Source of the DNA: Microlunatus elymi
GTDB lineage: Bacteria; Actinomycetota; Actinomycetes; Propionibacteriales; Propionibacteriaceae
Assembly: GCF_007362775.1 (NCBI RefSeq)
Contig: NZ_CP041692.1
Span: forward strand, 806,001 to 870,000
DNA length: 64,000 bases
Direction: 5' to 3'
This document shows positions 9,905 through 18,180 of the stretch, piece after piece. The notes below the pieces were generated by a model. The model was not told the origin of the DNA and made no database searches. It saw only the letters and a program-made list of their open reading frames with translations. A program made the translations under genes and the position numbers. How positions within the stretch are numbered: the first letter of the stretch is position 1; each line of letters begins with the position of its first letter.

Positions 9905-9926
9905 GCCCCGGCCGAGGAGCCGGGGC
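9905..9926 (+). other. perfect stem-loop GCCCCGGC/GCCGGGGC
   Basis: An 8-bp perfect stem with a 6-nt loop, downstream of the Fic-like gene. No U-tract follows, so it is either a factor-dependent terminator element or part of a longer RNA structure. Confidence 0.5.
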
Positions 9927-10020
9927 GGCACGATGCGGTTGTCGAAATTGTGGTGTGTCCAGGAGTCGGTCCCGCGGGAAGGGCGGCAAGCCCTCATCGT
10001 CGACGGTGATGGACGCGCGA

Positions 10021-10049
10021 CGCGGCGCCCACACCTGACGGGTGGGCGC
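10021..10049 (+). other. perfect 10-bp stem-loop CGGCGCCCAC/GTGGGCGCCG
   Basis: A 10-bp perfect stem with a 9-nt loop (10031-10039), about 550 bp before the ssd start. No T-run follows. It could be part of a regulatory RNA or an attenuator in the tad leader. Confidence 0.5.
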
Positions 10050-10479
10050 CGGTCTACGCACTACATCCAAGCGACCAAGCGTGCACACATGATGTTGGCC
10101 CAGGCAAGCCTGGATCGCAACTGCCCTCTACGGATGGGTGATCACCGCGTGGGTACTTGGACTGTGCGTGAGAATTGCTGCTGATCTTCGCGTCGACTGC
10201 CGGGGACCTACTCCGGGTCCAGATCTCGGGTCTCGACGCTGTGCCTTCGTCCCGGCGGACTGGCACGAAACCTAACAATGGCGACGATCCCGTCCTGCAC
10301 TCGGTGCGAGATCATTCAGTTCTTCTCTGGCTCTCTTTCTACCCCCTCGGCGACGGTTTGAGAAGACCTGCGCGCAAAAGATCTGGCCCCGATCTCGTTC
10401 CACGACGGCGTCGAGCCGGATGAAGTTGATCATGAAACCAATCGGCAACCGTTCCGCTGTGGCAGGTCGTCGTGAGCAG

Positions 10480-10516
10480 TTATCCACAATTCGAGGCGCA
10501 TCGTTGGTTATCCACA
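10480..10516 (+). promoter_or_regulatory. two exact DnaA-box-like sites upstream of ssd
   Basis: TTATCCACA occurs exactly at 10480-10488 and again at 10508-10516, in the same orientation, 28 bp apart. This equals the classical DnaA-box consensus. They lie about 80-120 bp upstream of the ssd start, where they could affect the promoter or titrate DnaA. No dnaA, dnaN or AT-rich unwinding region is nearby, so this is not oriC. Confidence 0.6.
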
Positions 10517-10597
10517 GATTCGTCCGCAGGGCGGCCACCTTCGAGGCAAAAGTCGCAATGTGAAGGTATGCGGGCAGACAAGGGTGAGGGACACGCA

Positions 10598-11713
10598 GTG
10601 CGGGCTCGGCGTGCCGGGGTCACGGTGAGCGCCGCCGAATCGGCCCGGTCGCCGGCACAGCAACCGGGGCCGTTGGTGGTGACGGCCGATCTGGAACTGC
10701 TCGACAACGTCCTGGCTGCGGCTGCGGCCGCCGGGGTAGAGCCGACGGTGACGGCCGAGCCAGGATCGATCCGTCCGCTGTGGTCGGCGGCACCGTTGGT
10801 GGTGATCGGCGCGGATCGAGCCGGTCAGGTTGCCGAGCTGGTGCTGCCGCATCGGACCGAGGTGTTCGTCGCGGGTGTCGACGACGACGTCGCTGGGCTG
10901 GCGCGCTGGTCCGCGCCGCTGGGAGCTGCGGTGGTCGGGCTGCCGCAGGGCGCCGGTCTGCTGACGGCGGCCATCGCCGACGCGACCGGCCGTCCCAGCG
11001 GCAGCGGTCGCGTGGTGGTCGTCGTCGGCGGCTCCGGCGGGGTCGGAGGATCCTCGGTCGCGGCCGCGCTGGCGGTCGGCGCGGCCGACCGAGGACTCTC
11101 CACCATGCTGGTCGACCTGGACCGGTTCGGCGGCGGGATCGACCTGCTGGTCGGTGCCGAGTCGGTGGCCGGCTGGCGCTGGCCGCGATTGAGCGGAGCC
11201 GAGGGGCACCTCGGCGACCTGACCGGACACCTGCCGCGGGTAGCGGGCATCGACGTGCTCTCGGTTGCCCGGGAGGGTGAGCTCGGGCTCGCACCCGGCC
11301 CGGTGAAGTCGGTGTTGTTGTCGGCGACCCGCAGCCATCGCCTGGTGGTTGTCGACCTGCCGCGGGGCCAGGATCCGGTCGCGGCCGAGGCGTTGCGCCG
11401 GGCCGCTCTGACCCTGGTGGTCGCCGGTGCCGACGTCCGCGGTATCGCCGCCGCACAGCAACTGCTCCGGGAGTTGCGGGGCACGACGGCCGAACTCGGC
11501 GTGGTGGTCCGCCGCCCGCGTGGCGGCGGCATCGGCGCCCAGTTGGTTGCCGACGCGTTGCAGCTGCCGCTGGCGGGTGTGGTCGGTGAAGACGCCTCGA
11601 TCCGTCACGGTGCCGAGCGCGGCGACCCTCCGGGCAGGGCGACGCGCAGTCCGCTGGGCAAGCTCAGCCGGCGTTTGCTGGATCGGCTCGACTTCCGGGA
11701 TCTGGCGGCGTGA
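10598..11713 (+). CDS. Ssd/CpaE-like P-loop ATPase of the Tad pilus locus
   Basis: 371 aa. MinD/ParA-like ATPase domain: VVVVVGGSGGVGGSSVA is a deviant Walker A in which the usual lysine is not evident, followed by TMLVDLDRFGGGIDLLVG. The N-terminal part (about 25-130) is a receiver-like domain, as in CpaE/TadZ. Actinobacterial orthologues are annotated septum-site-determining protein; TadZ proteins position the pilus secretion machine at the membrane. GTG 10598 was chosen because GAGGG precedes it at good spacing; an in-frame ATG at 10568 is possible. The stop overlaps the tadA start by GTGA. Confidence 0.85.
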   Translation: MRARRAGVTVSAAESARSPAQQPGPLVVTADLELLDNVLAAAAAAGVEPTVTAEPGSIRPLWSAAPLVVIGADRAGQVAELVLPHRTEVFVAGVDDDVAGLARWSAPLGAAVVGLPQGAGLLTAAIADATGRPSGSGRVVVVVGGSGGVGGSSVAAALAVGAADRGLSTMLVDLDRFGGGIDLLVGAESVAGWRWPRLSGAEGHLGDLTGHLPRVAGIDVLSVAREGELGLAPGPVKSVLLSATRSHRLVVVDLPRGQDPVAAEALRRAALTLVVAGADVRGIAAAQQLLRELRGTTAELGVVVRRPRGGGIGAQLVADALQLPLAGVVGEDASIRHGAERGDPPGRATRSPLGKLSRRLLDRLDFRDLAA

Positions 11714-12864
11714 CCGGCGCGGTCGATCTGGATCCGATCCGGGCGAAGCTGGCAACTCTGGGCCGTGTGCACACCTCGGCGGACGTGGCCGAGGCGATGC
11801 GCGCCGAGGGTCTGCTGGTCAGTGACGCGAGCCTGCTGGAGACGGTGGCGGCGATCCGTCGGGACAGCGTGGGCGCCGGCCGGCTCGATCCGCTGCTGCA
11901 GCTGGACGGTGTGACCGACGTGCTGGTGAACGGTCCGCACGCGGTCTACGTGGACCGCGGCCACGGTCTGCAGCCGGCTGGGGTCGCCTTCGAGTCCGAT
12001 GCCGAGGTTCGCAAGCTGGCACAGAGGTTGGCGGCATCGGTCGGCAGGCGACTGGATGAGGCGTCCCCGTTTGTCGATGCCCGGCTGGCCGACGGGACCA
12101 GGGTGCACGCGATTCTCAGCACACTCGCCGATCCGGGCACCTGCATCAGTCTGCGGGTGCCGGCTCGGCGCAGCTTTTCCTTGCAGGACATGGTTGATTC
12201 GGGTTCGTTGCCGCCGGCGGGGGCGCAGTTGCTGACCGAGATGATCAAGGTCAAGGCCGCGTTCATGATCAGCGGCGGGACCGGTTCGGGCAAGACCACC
12301 CTGCTGGCCGCGTTGCTGGCGTTGGTGCCGGCGAGCGAGCGGTTGGTGATCGTCGAGGACTCCCGTGAGCTGGCGCCGGATCATCCGCACGTGATCAGAC
12401 TGGAGGGTCGCCCGGGCAATGCGGAGTTGACCGGCGCGGTCACGTTGACCGATCTGGTTCGCCAGGCGCTGCGGATGCGGCCCGATCGGTTGATCGTCGG
12501 CGAGGTGCGCGGTGCGGAGATCTGTGACCTGCTCGCGGCCATGAACACCGGCCACGAGGGTGGCTGCGGCACGGTGCACGCGAACTCGGCCGGCGACGTA
12601 CCGGCCCGGTTGGAGGCACTGGCCGCGATCGGCGGGATGGGCCGCGAGGCGTTGCATGCGCAGGTGGCGGCCGCGTTGGATGTCGTCGTACACATCACCC
12701 GGATGTCGTCCGGACGCCGGCGGATTGCTCAGATCCACGTCCTGGAAAGAGATCTGCGTACCGGGTTGGTGCACACTGCGCCGGCGCTGACCTTCGACGA
12801 GCGGGACCGTGCGATCGCCGGGCCGGGGGCGCGCAGGCTCGAAGAATTGCTGTCCCGATCATGA
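11710..12864 (+). CDS. tadA: TadA/CpaF-type pilus assembly ATPase
   Basis: 384 aa secretion ATPase that would power Flp/Tad pilus assembly at the cytoplasmic face of the membrane. Walker A GGTGSGKTT at 189-197, Asp box around VEDSREL (215-221), Walker B RLIVGEVRG (260-268) and His box GHEGGCGTVHA (281-291) are intact. The N-terminal domain includes LDPLLQLDGVTDVLVNGP, typical of CpaF. The GTG start overlaps the ssd stop by 4 nt, and its own stop overlaps the tadB start (ATGA). A decayed inverted copy of its first codons lies at about 14.6 kb. Confidence 0.93.
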   Translation: MTGAVDLDPIRAKLATLGRVHTSADVAEAMRAEGLLVSDASLLETVAAIRRDSVGAGRLDPLLQLDGVTDVLVNGPHAVYVDRGHGLQPAGVAFESDAEVRKLAQRLAASVGRRLDEASPFVDARLADGTRVHAILSTLADPGTCISLRVPARRSFSLQDMVDSGSLPPAGAQLLTEMIKVKAAFMISGGTGSGKTTLLAALLALVPASERLVIVEDSRELAPDHPHVIRLEGRPGNAELTGAVTLTDLVRQALRMRPDRLIVGEVRGAEICDLLAAMNTGHEGGCGTVHANSAGDVPARLEALAAIGGMGREALHAQVAAALDVVVHITRMSSGRRRIAQIHVLERDLRTGLVHTAPALTFDERDRAIAGPGARRLEELLSRS

Positions 12865-13679
12865 CCGGGATCGCGGTGCTGCTGGCGGGATTCACGGCCT
12901 GGCTGCTGATCGGTCCTGCACCAGCACGGACGATGCGACAGCGACTTGCACCGGTTTCGGAGCAGCTCGGCAAGGCAACGTCGTCACGATCCGCGCTCGA
13001 CCTCACGCCGTTCCTCGTCCTGCTGTCAGGTCCGGTTCTGGCGGCGGTTCTCTTTGGTGTGCAGGGATTCTGGCTGAGTCTGCCGGCGGTGATCATCGCC
13101 GGCACGGTCGTGATCACCACTCGGCGTGCGTTACGGCGACGGCGTGCGGCGGCGCGCCGACGTGAAGTGGCACAGGCCTGCTCGGTGCTGGCCGCTCAAG
13201 TCCGGGTGGGCCAGGTGCCGTTGGCCGCGTTACGTTCGGCGGCCGACGACTGCGCGATTCTGCGGCCGGCGGTAGCTGCAGCGGATCTGGGTGGAGACGT
13301 GGCGGCCGGCTGGCGTGCGCAGGCAGCCGAACCCGGACAAGCGGGATTGGCGGACCTCGCGCGTGCCTGGAGCCTGTCGATCTCCAGCGGGGCTGGGATG
13401 GCACAGGCGCTGGACGACGTCGCCGAGGGTCTGGCGGAGGACGAGTCGTTGGGGCTGGTGATCAACAGCGAGGCAGCGGCGCCGCGCGCGAGCGGCAAGG
13501 TGATGGCCGTACTGCCGCTGGTCGGCATCGGTCTGGGCTATCTGATCGGAGGAGATCCGATGGGATTCCTGACCGGATCGCCGTGGGGATGGGCATGCCT
13601 GATCGGCGGCTCGATCTTCGTGGCCGCCGGCGTGCTTTGGATGGAGGGCGTCGCGGACCACGCGGCGGTGGGAGGTTGA
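12861..13679 (+). CDS. tadB: TadB-like inner-membrane pilus assembly protein
   Basis: 272 aa type II secretion F-domain protein. Membrane helices lie near the N-terminus (about 1-20), at about 53-95 and in two segments at the C-terminus (about 215-262). The central cytosolic domain contains LARAWSLSISSGAGMAQALDDVAEGL, the F-domain signature. TadB and TadC are thought to form the membrane platform above the TadA ATPase. It is coupled to tadA by an ATGA overlap, and tadC begins 1 nt after its stop. Confidence 0.88.
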   Translation: MTGIAVLLAGFTAWLLIGPAPARTMRQRLAPVSEQLGKATSSRSALDLTPFLVLLSGPVLAAVLFGVQGFWLSLPAVIIAGTVVITTRRALRRRRAAARRREVAQACSVLAAQVRVGQVPLAALRSAADDCAILRPAVAAADLGGDVAAGWRAQAAEPGQAGLADLARAWSLSISSGAGMAQALDDVAEGLAEDESLGLVINSEAAAPRASGKVMAVLPLVGIGLGYLIGGDPMGFLTGSPWGWACLIGGSIFVAAGVLWMEGVADHAAVGG

Positions 13680-13680
13680 C

Positions 13681-14487
13681 ATGGGGCCACAAGCAGAGTT
13701 GGTGTTCGCGGTGATCTTGGTCGGGCTCGCGGCTGCCGGGTTGGTCGGCAGCCCTCCGGAGCAGGTCCGACGGATCAGCCGCCAGGGCGGACGCTTCTCG
13801 CTGGCGCCCACGGTGTCCGTGCCGACCCCGCTGGTCCGGCTCGGTGAGTTGATCAAGGCCAGGCCGGAGGCGCCGCCGGCCAGGCAACGGTACGTAGCCG
13901 GACTGGTCGCCGCAGGGGTCGTCCCGGTGCTGTTGCGGATGTTCCTGCCGGACCTGGGTTCGTCGGTGTGGCTGACGGCGCCGCCGGTGGCGGCTGCCAT
14001 GATCATCTTCCTCGGCAAGGTCGAACGGCCGGCGGCGCGGCGACGACGTGAACGGATGATCGAGGAACTGCCGCACATCCTGGAGTTGATGGCGGCGGCG
14101 ATGAGCGCAGGTCTGCCGTTGCGGGCTGCCGTTCGCGAGGTGGCGGCGGTGTCGGACGGGCCGCTGGCCGAAGACCTGGCGGAAGTGGTGAAGAATGTTG
14201 ATCTTGGTCGGGCCGAGTCGGAGGCGTGGCGTGGCCTGCGTACGCATCCGACACTGGGCCGGGTCAGTATCGACCTCGCGCGCTCCGTCGATTCAGGCAC
14301 GATGGTGGTCGCGACCTTGCGGAGGTATGCCCAGACGGCCAGACGTGATCGCCGTGGGGTGCTGGAGGCCCGGGCGAAGACGGTCGGCGTGAAGTCGGTG
14401 CCACCACTGATGGTCTGCTTCGTGCCCGCCTTCTTCCTGGTCTGCGTGATCCCGTCGGTCGTCACCGCACTCCAGCACGCCCTCTGA
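13681..14487 (+). CDS. tadC: TadC-like inner-membrane pilus assembly protein
   Basis: 268 aa. Second F-domain membrane protein: MIEELPHILELMAAAMSAGLPLRAAVREVA is the conserved cytosolic motif, with helices at the N-terminus, at about 60-115 and at the extreme C-terminus (FVPAFFLVCVIPSVV). GGGAGG sits before the ATG. It is the last gene of the ssd-tadABC block. The pilin genes that normally follow directly are displaced by about 2.2 kb. Confidence 0.88.
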   Translation: MGPQAELVFAVILVGLAAAGLVGSPPEQVRRISRQGGRFSLAPTVSVPTPLVRLGELIKARPEAPPARQRYVAGLVAAGVVPVLLRMFLPDLGSSVWLTAPPVAAAMIIFLGKVERPAARRRRERMIEELPHILELMAAAMSAGLPLRAAVREVAAVSDGPLAEDLAEVVKNVDLGRAESEAWRGLRTHPTLGRVSIDLARSVDSGTMVVATLRRYAQTARRDRRGVLEARAKTVGVKSVPPLMVCFVPAFFLVCVIPSVVTALQHAL

Positions 14488-14577
14488 CCGAACACGGTTG
14501 CCTGCGGTGCGGCATGGTGATCGCCATCAACGCTCCGGCGCAAGATTCCGATCAAGCCGTGGTTGAGCAGGCGCCAC

Positions 14578-14756
14578 GTGTGGACGCGCCCGAGCCTGGC
14601 CGCTTTCGCGTGGACCGGATCCCGATCGACCGCACTCATGCCCCAGATCCCGCATTGCGGAAGTCGCCGCCGGTGCAGACCAGCACCCGTTCGTCCGGAG
14701 CCGAGTGGATCCCGGACGTCGAACGAGCTTGCCCACGGGAGTGCGCCTGTCGCCCC
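14578..14756 (-). pseudogene. degenerate inverted copy of the ssd 3' end and tadA 5' end
   Basis: On the minus strand, 14639 downward reads MSAVDRDPVHAKAARLGRVHT, against VTGAVDLDPIRAKLATLGRVHT at the tadA start. Just before it on the same strand, GGGCGACAGGCGCACTCCCG then TGGGCAAGCTCG resembles the ssd 3' end (GGGCGACGCGCAGTCCGCTG then GGGCAAGCTCAG), followed by GACTTCCG and GGGATCTGG in the same order as in ssd. Both sides of the junction are thus present in the right order but damaged by small insertions and substitutions. This is an inference from aligning the two segments by eye. Confidence 0.6.
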
Positions 14757-15272
14757 AGTGTGAGTCCGCCGGCCCTCTCGGAGGCTGACCCTGCGAAATG
14801 AGCCGATCCGGCTCAGAGTTCTGAGCCCGTCGCGCGACCGGCAGGCATGTCGCGGCCCAACCCACTCAGCTTGTCGAGGATGGCCCGTCAGATTCGGCCC
14901 GTTTGTGCGCGCCTCGAGTTGATCAACGGACGGCGAGCGCTACTGGGCCATGCGAGTTGCGGGCGAAGTCGCGCGTTTGCGCTGTCAACGCGCGCGGCGC
15001 GCGGGCACGCACCTCGCGGCGTTCGGCTCGGTCGCATTTCGCCCGGTAGCCCTTCCGTCGCCGTCCTCCGCGCGGTGACCGGAGCGTCGCCGTGCGACGA
15101 CACGCCCGCAGCCGGGCATCGCCAAAGCGTGCTCACCACCACCGAACCCTCAACCTTCGGATGGCGAATTAGTAGCGACGCTCTGCCAGCTCGGGCCTGT
15201 CCCGGCGATCACCGCGATCACGCCGCGGCACCCGCCTCCACACCGTTGGTGCCTGGAAAGGACCGCGGCGGG

Positions 15273-15328
15273 ATTGCAGGAGGTTCCGGCCGTTTCGTGC
15301 CGGCTGTGGGTGCGCACCCTCCTGCAAT
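15273..15328. repeat. inverted repeat ATTGCAGGAGG with GC-rich loop
   Basis: Perfect 11-nt arms at 15273-15283 and 15318-15328. The loop contains a second pairing, CCGGC/GCCGG. It lies between the two gene remnants in the tad spacer. Confidence 0.6.
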
Positions 15329-15431
15329 TTGCTCGTTGGGCCCCTCCAGAAAGCCTGAGCCGGCCGTGGGAGTGGGCACCAGAGTGGACTTTTCGGTGCC
15401 GGAGGCCTTGGAGAACTGGGAAACGCGACCT

Positions 15432-15720
15432 CTACGGGAACGATCGCCGCAACGCCGCCACCATCCAGTCCATGTTCTCGGTGCCGCTGGTCATCGACAC
15501 CCGGGCACCGGAGGAGATCGCGTACCACTCGACCGGGACCTGCAGTTCCTCGGCCAGATCGAGGGCGGCGATCACCCGGCTGCACTCGGCCTGCGACAGC
15601 GCACCCAGCGACTTGGTCGGGTCACCGCACAGCACCACCGGGTGATGCCCTGCGGATGCAGCTCGGTCGGCGTGGAGCAGACAACAGCCGGTCGAAGCGA
15701 GCCGATGAACCGGGTCGGCC
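15432..15720 (-). pseudogene. fragment of an acyl-CoA carboxylase carboxyltransferase gene
   Basis: The minus strand from 15653 to 15432 reads VVLCGDPTKSLGALSQAECS, then RVIAALDLAEELQVPVEWYA, then SGTENMDWMVAALRR, then a stop. This is the conserved core of the fused actinobacterial AccA/AccD-type carboxyltransferase. Immediately upstream in another frame, TPTELHPQGITR is the expected preceding segment, so a one-base frameshift separates the pieces. Only about 90 residues of a protein many hundreds long remain, with no start and a premature end. It is a relic, not a gene. Confidence 0.75.
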
Positions 15721-16432
15721 GAGTGCGGGGTAGTTGATCTTGGTTGTGGTGAGCCCGACGATTGTGGCGACCGGGCGAGAGCGCGGTTCGCGAGAATCCT
15801 GCATCCCAGGAATCGGCTCGCCGTCGCCGCGCACCTGGATCCCACCGGTCCCGACAGGTCGACGACCCGGAGGGGTGAACGGCAGCGACGGCGGGCCGTA
15901 GGTCGGCAGTACCGAGCCGAGGCATCTGCCGACGGCCGAGTCCAATGTTCGCGATGGCCCGACGCCGGCCACAGGTGTGGGATCGGCGCGATCGTTCTAC
16001 GTGGCAAGAGTTCGTCGGCGACGGTCGTCGGGCGGGTGTGCACATCCGAAACTCATCAGTCCTTGAGACCAAGACACAGCGCGCTTGTGCGCAGCGAGGC
16101 TCCGCTCTTGCTGCGCCCCCACTCCCGGCGGTCCGGTTGCATCCCAGTCTCGAACGGTCGGTCGTACCAACTGTCCGCGGACCCTGCTTGCCCGGGCACT
16201 CCGCTGCCCATCTCATTGAGACCATGAATTCCGCGCCCGGCCACGATCGGCTCGCCGGCATGGCTCATTCCTTTGCAGGATGCCGAGCGGCGGCAGATTT
16301 CGAGTGGGCCCGATGGACTGGACCGCTGGCGTCATGGCTTGCCGGCTACGGCCGGATCCGACGTCACGGCCGACTGTGCGCGGCACAGTCGTTGGCTCAG
16401 TGTGCAGGTCACGCCGATGTGGGCTCGGGCCG

Positions 16433-16480
16433 AAGATCATGTCGGCCCAAGATCATGTCGGCCCAAGATCATCTCAGCCC
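16433..16480. repeat. 16-bp tandem triplicate AAGATCATGTCGGCCC
   Basis: Three adjoining copies at 16433-16448, 16449-16464 and 16465-16480. The third differs at two positions (CTCA for GTCG). Non-coding. Confidence 0.85.
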
Positions 16481-16585
16481 CTTGACCGGCAGCGCATCCG
16501 ACACCGGTCGACCTCCGTGGGGAACCGATGAGGGTTCCTAACCGCCCGGTTTGCAAGGCTCGGTCCACGCGATTCCCAAGCTCCG

Positions 16586-16644
16586 TCATCCACAGAAATG
16601 TCCGTTATCCACAAGGAAAAACGTAGTTCGAAGCGCTGTCCACA
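16586..16644 (+). promoter_or_regulatory. cluster of three DnaA-box-like sites before the pilin gene
   Basis: TCATCCACA (16586-16594), exact TTATCCACA (16605-16613) and CTGTCCACA (16636-16644), all in one orientation, lie about 90-150 bp upstream of the small pilin gene. The first and third differ by one base from TTATCCACA or TTGTCCACA. Confidence 0.55.
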
Positions 16645-16733
16645 GGGGTGAACACTTCGTCCCAAAAAGTCACAAGCTTCAGATGTAAGGCAGGCACGGC
16701 ATCACCGGATGCCATCTACACAGAGGAGCTGAC

Positions 16734-17039
16734 ATGTCGGAGTACGTGGTCGAGATCGCGCCGGTCGACACCGGGGCATCGGTCTCAGATCAGAGCAACA
16801 GCAAGCGGGCGGCGCGGCAGGCTGGCCCGGTTGCGTGGTTCACCACGATGCTGGGATTCGTGCTGTCGCCGCCGCGGGCAAATGAGCGCGGCATGGTGAC
16901 CGTCGAGTTCATCTTCGGCGTCCTGATCGCGATCGCCATCGTCACTGTTGTGGTCACCGCCCTGGGCCAGAAGGAACTGGCCACTTTCTTCCTCGGCGTC
17001 CTGAAGAAGCTGGTGAGCTTGATCTTCAAAGGCATTTGA
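16734..17039 (+). CDS. small Flp/TadE-like pilin (DUF4244-type position)
   Basis: 101 aa. A hydrophilic leader of about 53 residues ends in NERG, followed by MVTVEFIFGVLIAIAIVTVV. The Gly before the cleavage point and the Glu at +5 of the hydrophobic segment match class III prepilin processing. After the helix come only about 25 residues, so the product would be a very small pilin. The SD GAGGAG is well placed. In actinobacterial tad loci this position is usually held by a DUF4244 pilin, which makes it the likely major pilin here (inference). Confidence 0.75.
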   Translation: MSEYVVEIAPVDTGASVSDQSNSKRAARQAGPVAWFTTMLGFVLSPPRANERGMVTVEFIFGVLIAIAIVTVVVTALGQKELATFFLGVLKKLVSLIFKGI

Positions 17040-17165
17040 TCACCGAGGCCAGGAGTGGGACGTCTCCCCTACGTCCCAGGGCGTCACTGAAACCGATCGC
17101 GATGACCTGGGACGCCGGCAACTGCTGACAAGCGCTGCCGGCGTCCCACGCCAAGGAGGAGCGGC

Positions 17166-17693
17166 GTGAACAAGTTGATGATGAGCCGGCAGACGGCCCG
17201 CGATTCTGATCAAGCTGGTTGCCAACGTCGGGCTGACTGGACTTGTGTACGGACTGGACGGAATGGGGCTCAACCGGGACGGGGTTGTGGTCGGCATGTG
17301 CCTGGTCGGGAAGCGCGAGGTGCCGGCCGTCAAACTCGACCCGTACCACGTTGGGATCCGGACCGGGGCATGGTCACGGTCGAGCTGGTGTTCGGAATGA
17401 TGATCGTGACAATGATGCTGGCGCTGTTCGGCTGGGCGGTCTCGTTGTTCGGCCTGCAGGCCATGTGCATCGATTCCGCAAGTGACATCGCGCGGCAAGC
17501 GGCTCGCGGCGACCAGGCTGCGGTCGATCGCGAGAAAGCCTCCGCACCGAAGGGATCCGTGATCGACATCGACGCGAGTGGGGGTGAGGTCCGCGTTGTC
17601 GTGAAGGTCAGGTCCCAACCGCTGCAGCTTGTTCCGGGGATCACCCTGCAGGGGTCTGCAACGGCAGCCAAGGAACCGGGGAAGTCCCAATGA
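17166..17693 (+). CDS. TadE-like minor pilin with unusually long leader
   Basis: 175 aa. The prepilin motif DRG|MVTVELVFGMMIVTMMLALF at about residue 66-86 has the +5 Glu, and then a globular C-terminus rich in beta strands follows (DASGGEVRVVVKVRSQPLQL). The roughly 66-residue basic, Cys-containing leader is much longer than normal for TadE and looks atypical. A frame shifted by one base over the same DNA (about 17200-17370) reads more protein-like, so the 5' part may be frameshifted. GTG 17166 has AAGGAGGAG upstream. Confidence 0.7.
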   Translation: MNKLMMSRQTARDSDQAGCQRRADWTCVRTGRNGAQPGRGCGRHVPGREARGAGRQTRPVPRWDPDRGMVTVELVFGMMIVTMMLALFGWAVSLFGLQAMCIDSASDIARQAARGDQAAVDREKASAPKGSVIDIDASGGEVRVVVKVRSQPLQLVPGITLQGSATAAKEPGKSQ

Positions 17694-17799
17694 TCATGGT
17701 CGTCGGCCAGGCTCAGTTCAACGACACATGGCCATCGGTGACGGCGCGAGCATTCCGCGGGCGAGGGGTATCGGTTCGCCAGAGAGGCAGGAGATCCAG

Positions 17800-18180
17800 A
17801 TGATCAAGGTTGTTGGCGCGGCTGGCCGGGATGACCGGGGCAGCGGGACGATCATGCTGATGTCCGTGGTGATCTTCATGATGCTCATCGCCAGCGGATT
17901 CAGCGTCGTCGGCAGCTACATCGTGGCCAGTCACAAGGCCCGGGCAGCCGTCGATCTCGCCGCGTTGGCCGGAGCTGCTGCTTTCGGGTCCGGGCAGGAC
18001 GGCTGCACCAGTGCGGAGACGTACGCGACGAAGAACGATCATCGCGTGACTGACTGCTCTGTTGTCGGCGACCCGTCCGACTTTCTGCTGACAGTCCGGG
18101 TTGCGGTCCCGGCGCCGATCAAGCTCCCCGGTCTCCCCGACGAGGTCACCGCAGAAGCGAACGCCGGCCCGGTGCGATGA
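17800..18180 (+). CDS. TadG-like protein of the helicase/secretion neighbourhood
   Basis: 126 aa. Begins with a short basic leader, then GSGTIMLMSVVIFMMLIASGF (membrane helix about 15-40) and AVDLAALAGAAAF with a paired-cysteine C-terminal domain. This is the pattern of the TadE-like family that sits next to the DEAD-box helicase in many actinobacterial tad loci. ATG 17800 follows AGGAG; upstream in-frame starts would invade tadE and have no SD. It probably forms a minor pilin or a membrane-anchored assembly component. Confidence 0.75.
   Translation: MIKVVGAAGRDDRGSGTIMLMSVVIFMMLIASGFSVVGSYIVASHKARAAVDLAALAGAAAFGSGQDGCTSAETYATKNDHRVTDCSVVGDPSDFLLTVRVAVPAPIKLPGLPDEVTAEANAGPVR

Larger units (their letters stand above)
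9745..10597. other. gene-free leader before the tad operon with hairpins
   Basis: No frame in this stretch has recognisable protein features. It holds a direct repeat TTCGGTCAGG (near 9773 and 9834), two strong stem-loops described separately and two DnaA-box-like sites at its right end. It probably carries the tad operon promoter and may encode a structured untranslated RNA. Confidence 0.5.
14488..16733. other. decayed spacer splitting the tad locus
   Basis: About 2.2 kb with no intact gene. It holds a degenerate inverted copy of the ssd-tadA junction, a fragment of an acyl-CoA carboxylase gene, a palindrome, a 16-bp triplicate and a DnaA-box cluster (listed separately). The small frames elsewhere show no family features. 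Confidence 0.6.

Noticed and set aside
10480-10516. Replication origin
   Set aside because: DnaA-box-like sites occur here and at 16.6 kb, but there is no dnaA/dnaN neighbourhood and no AT-rich unwinding element.
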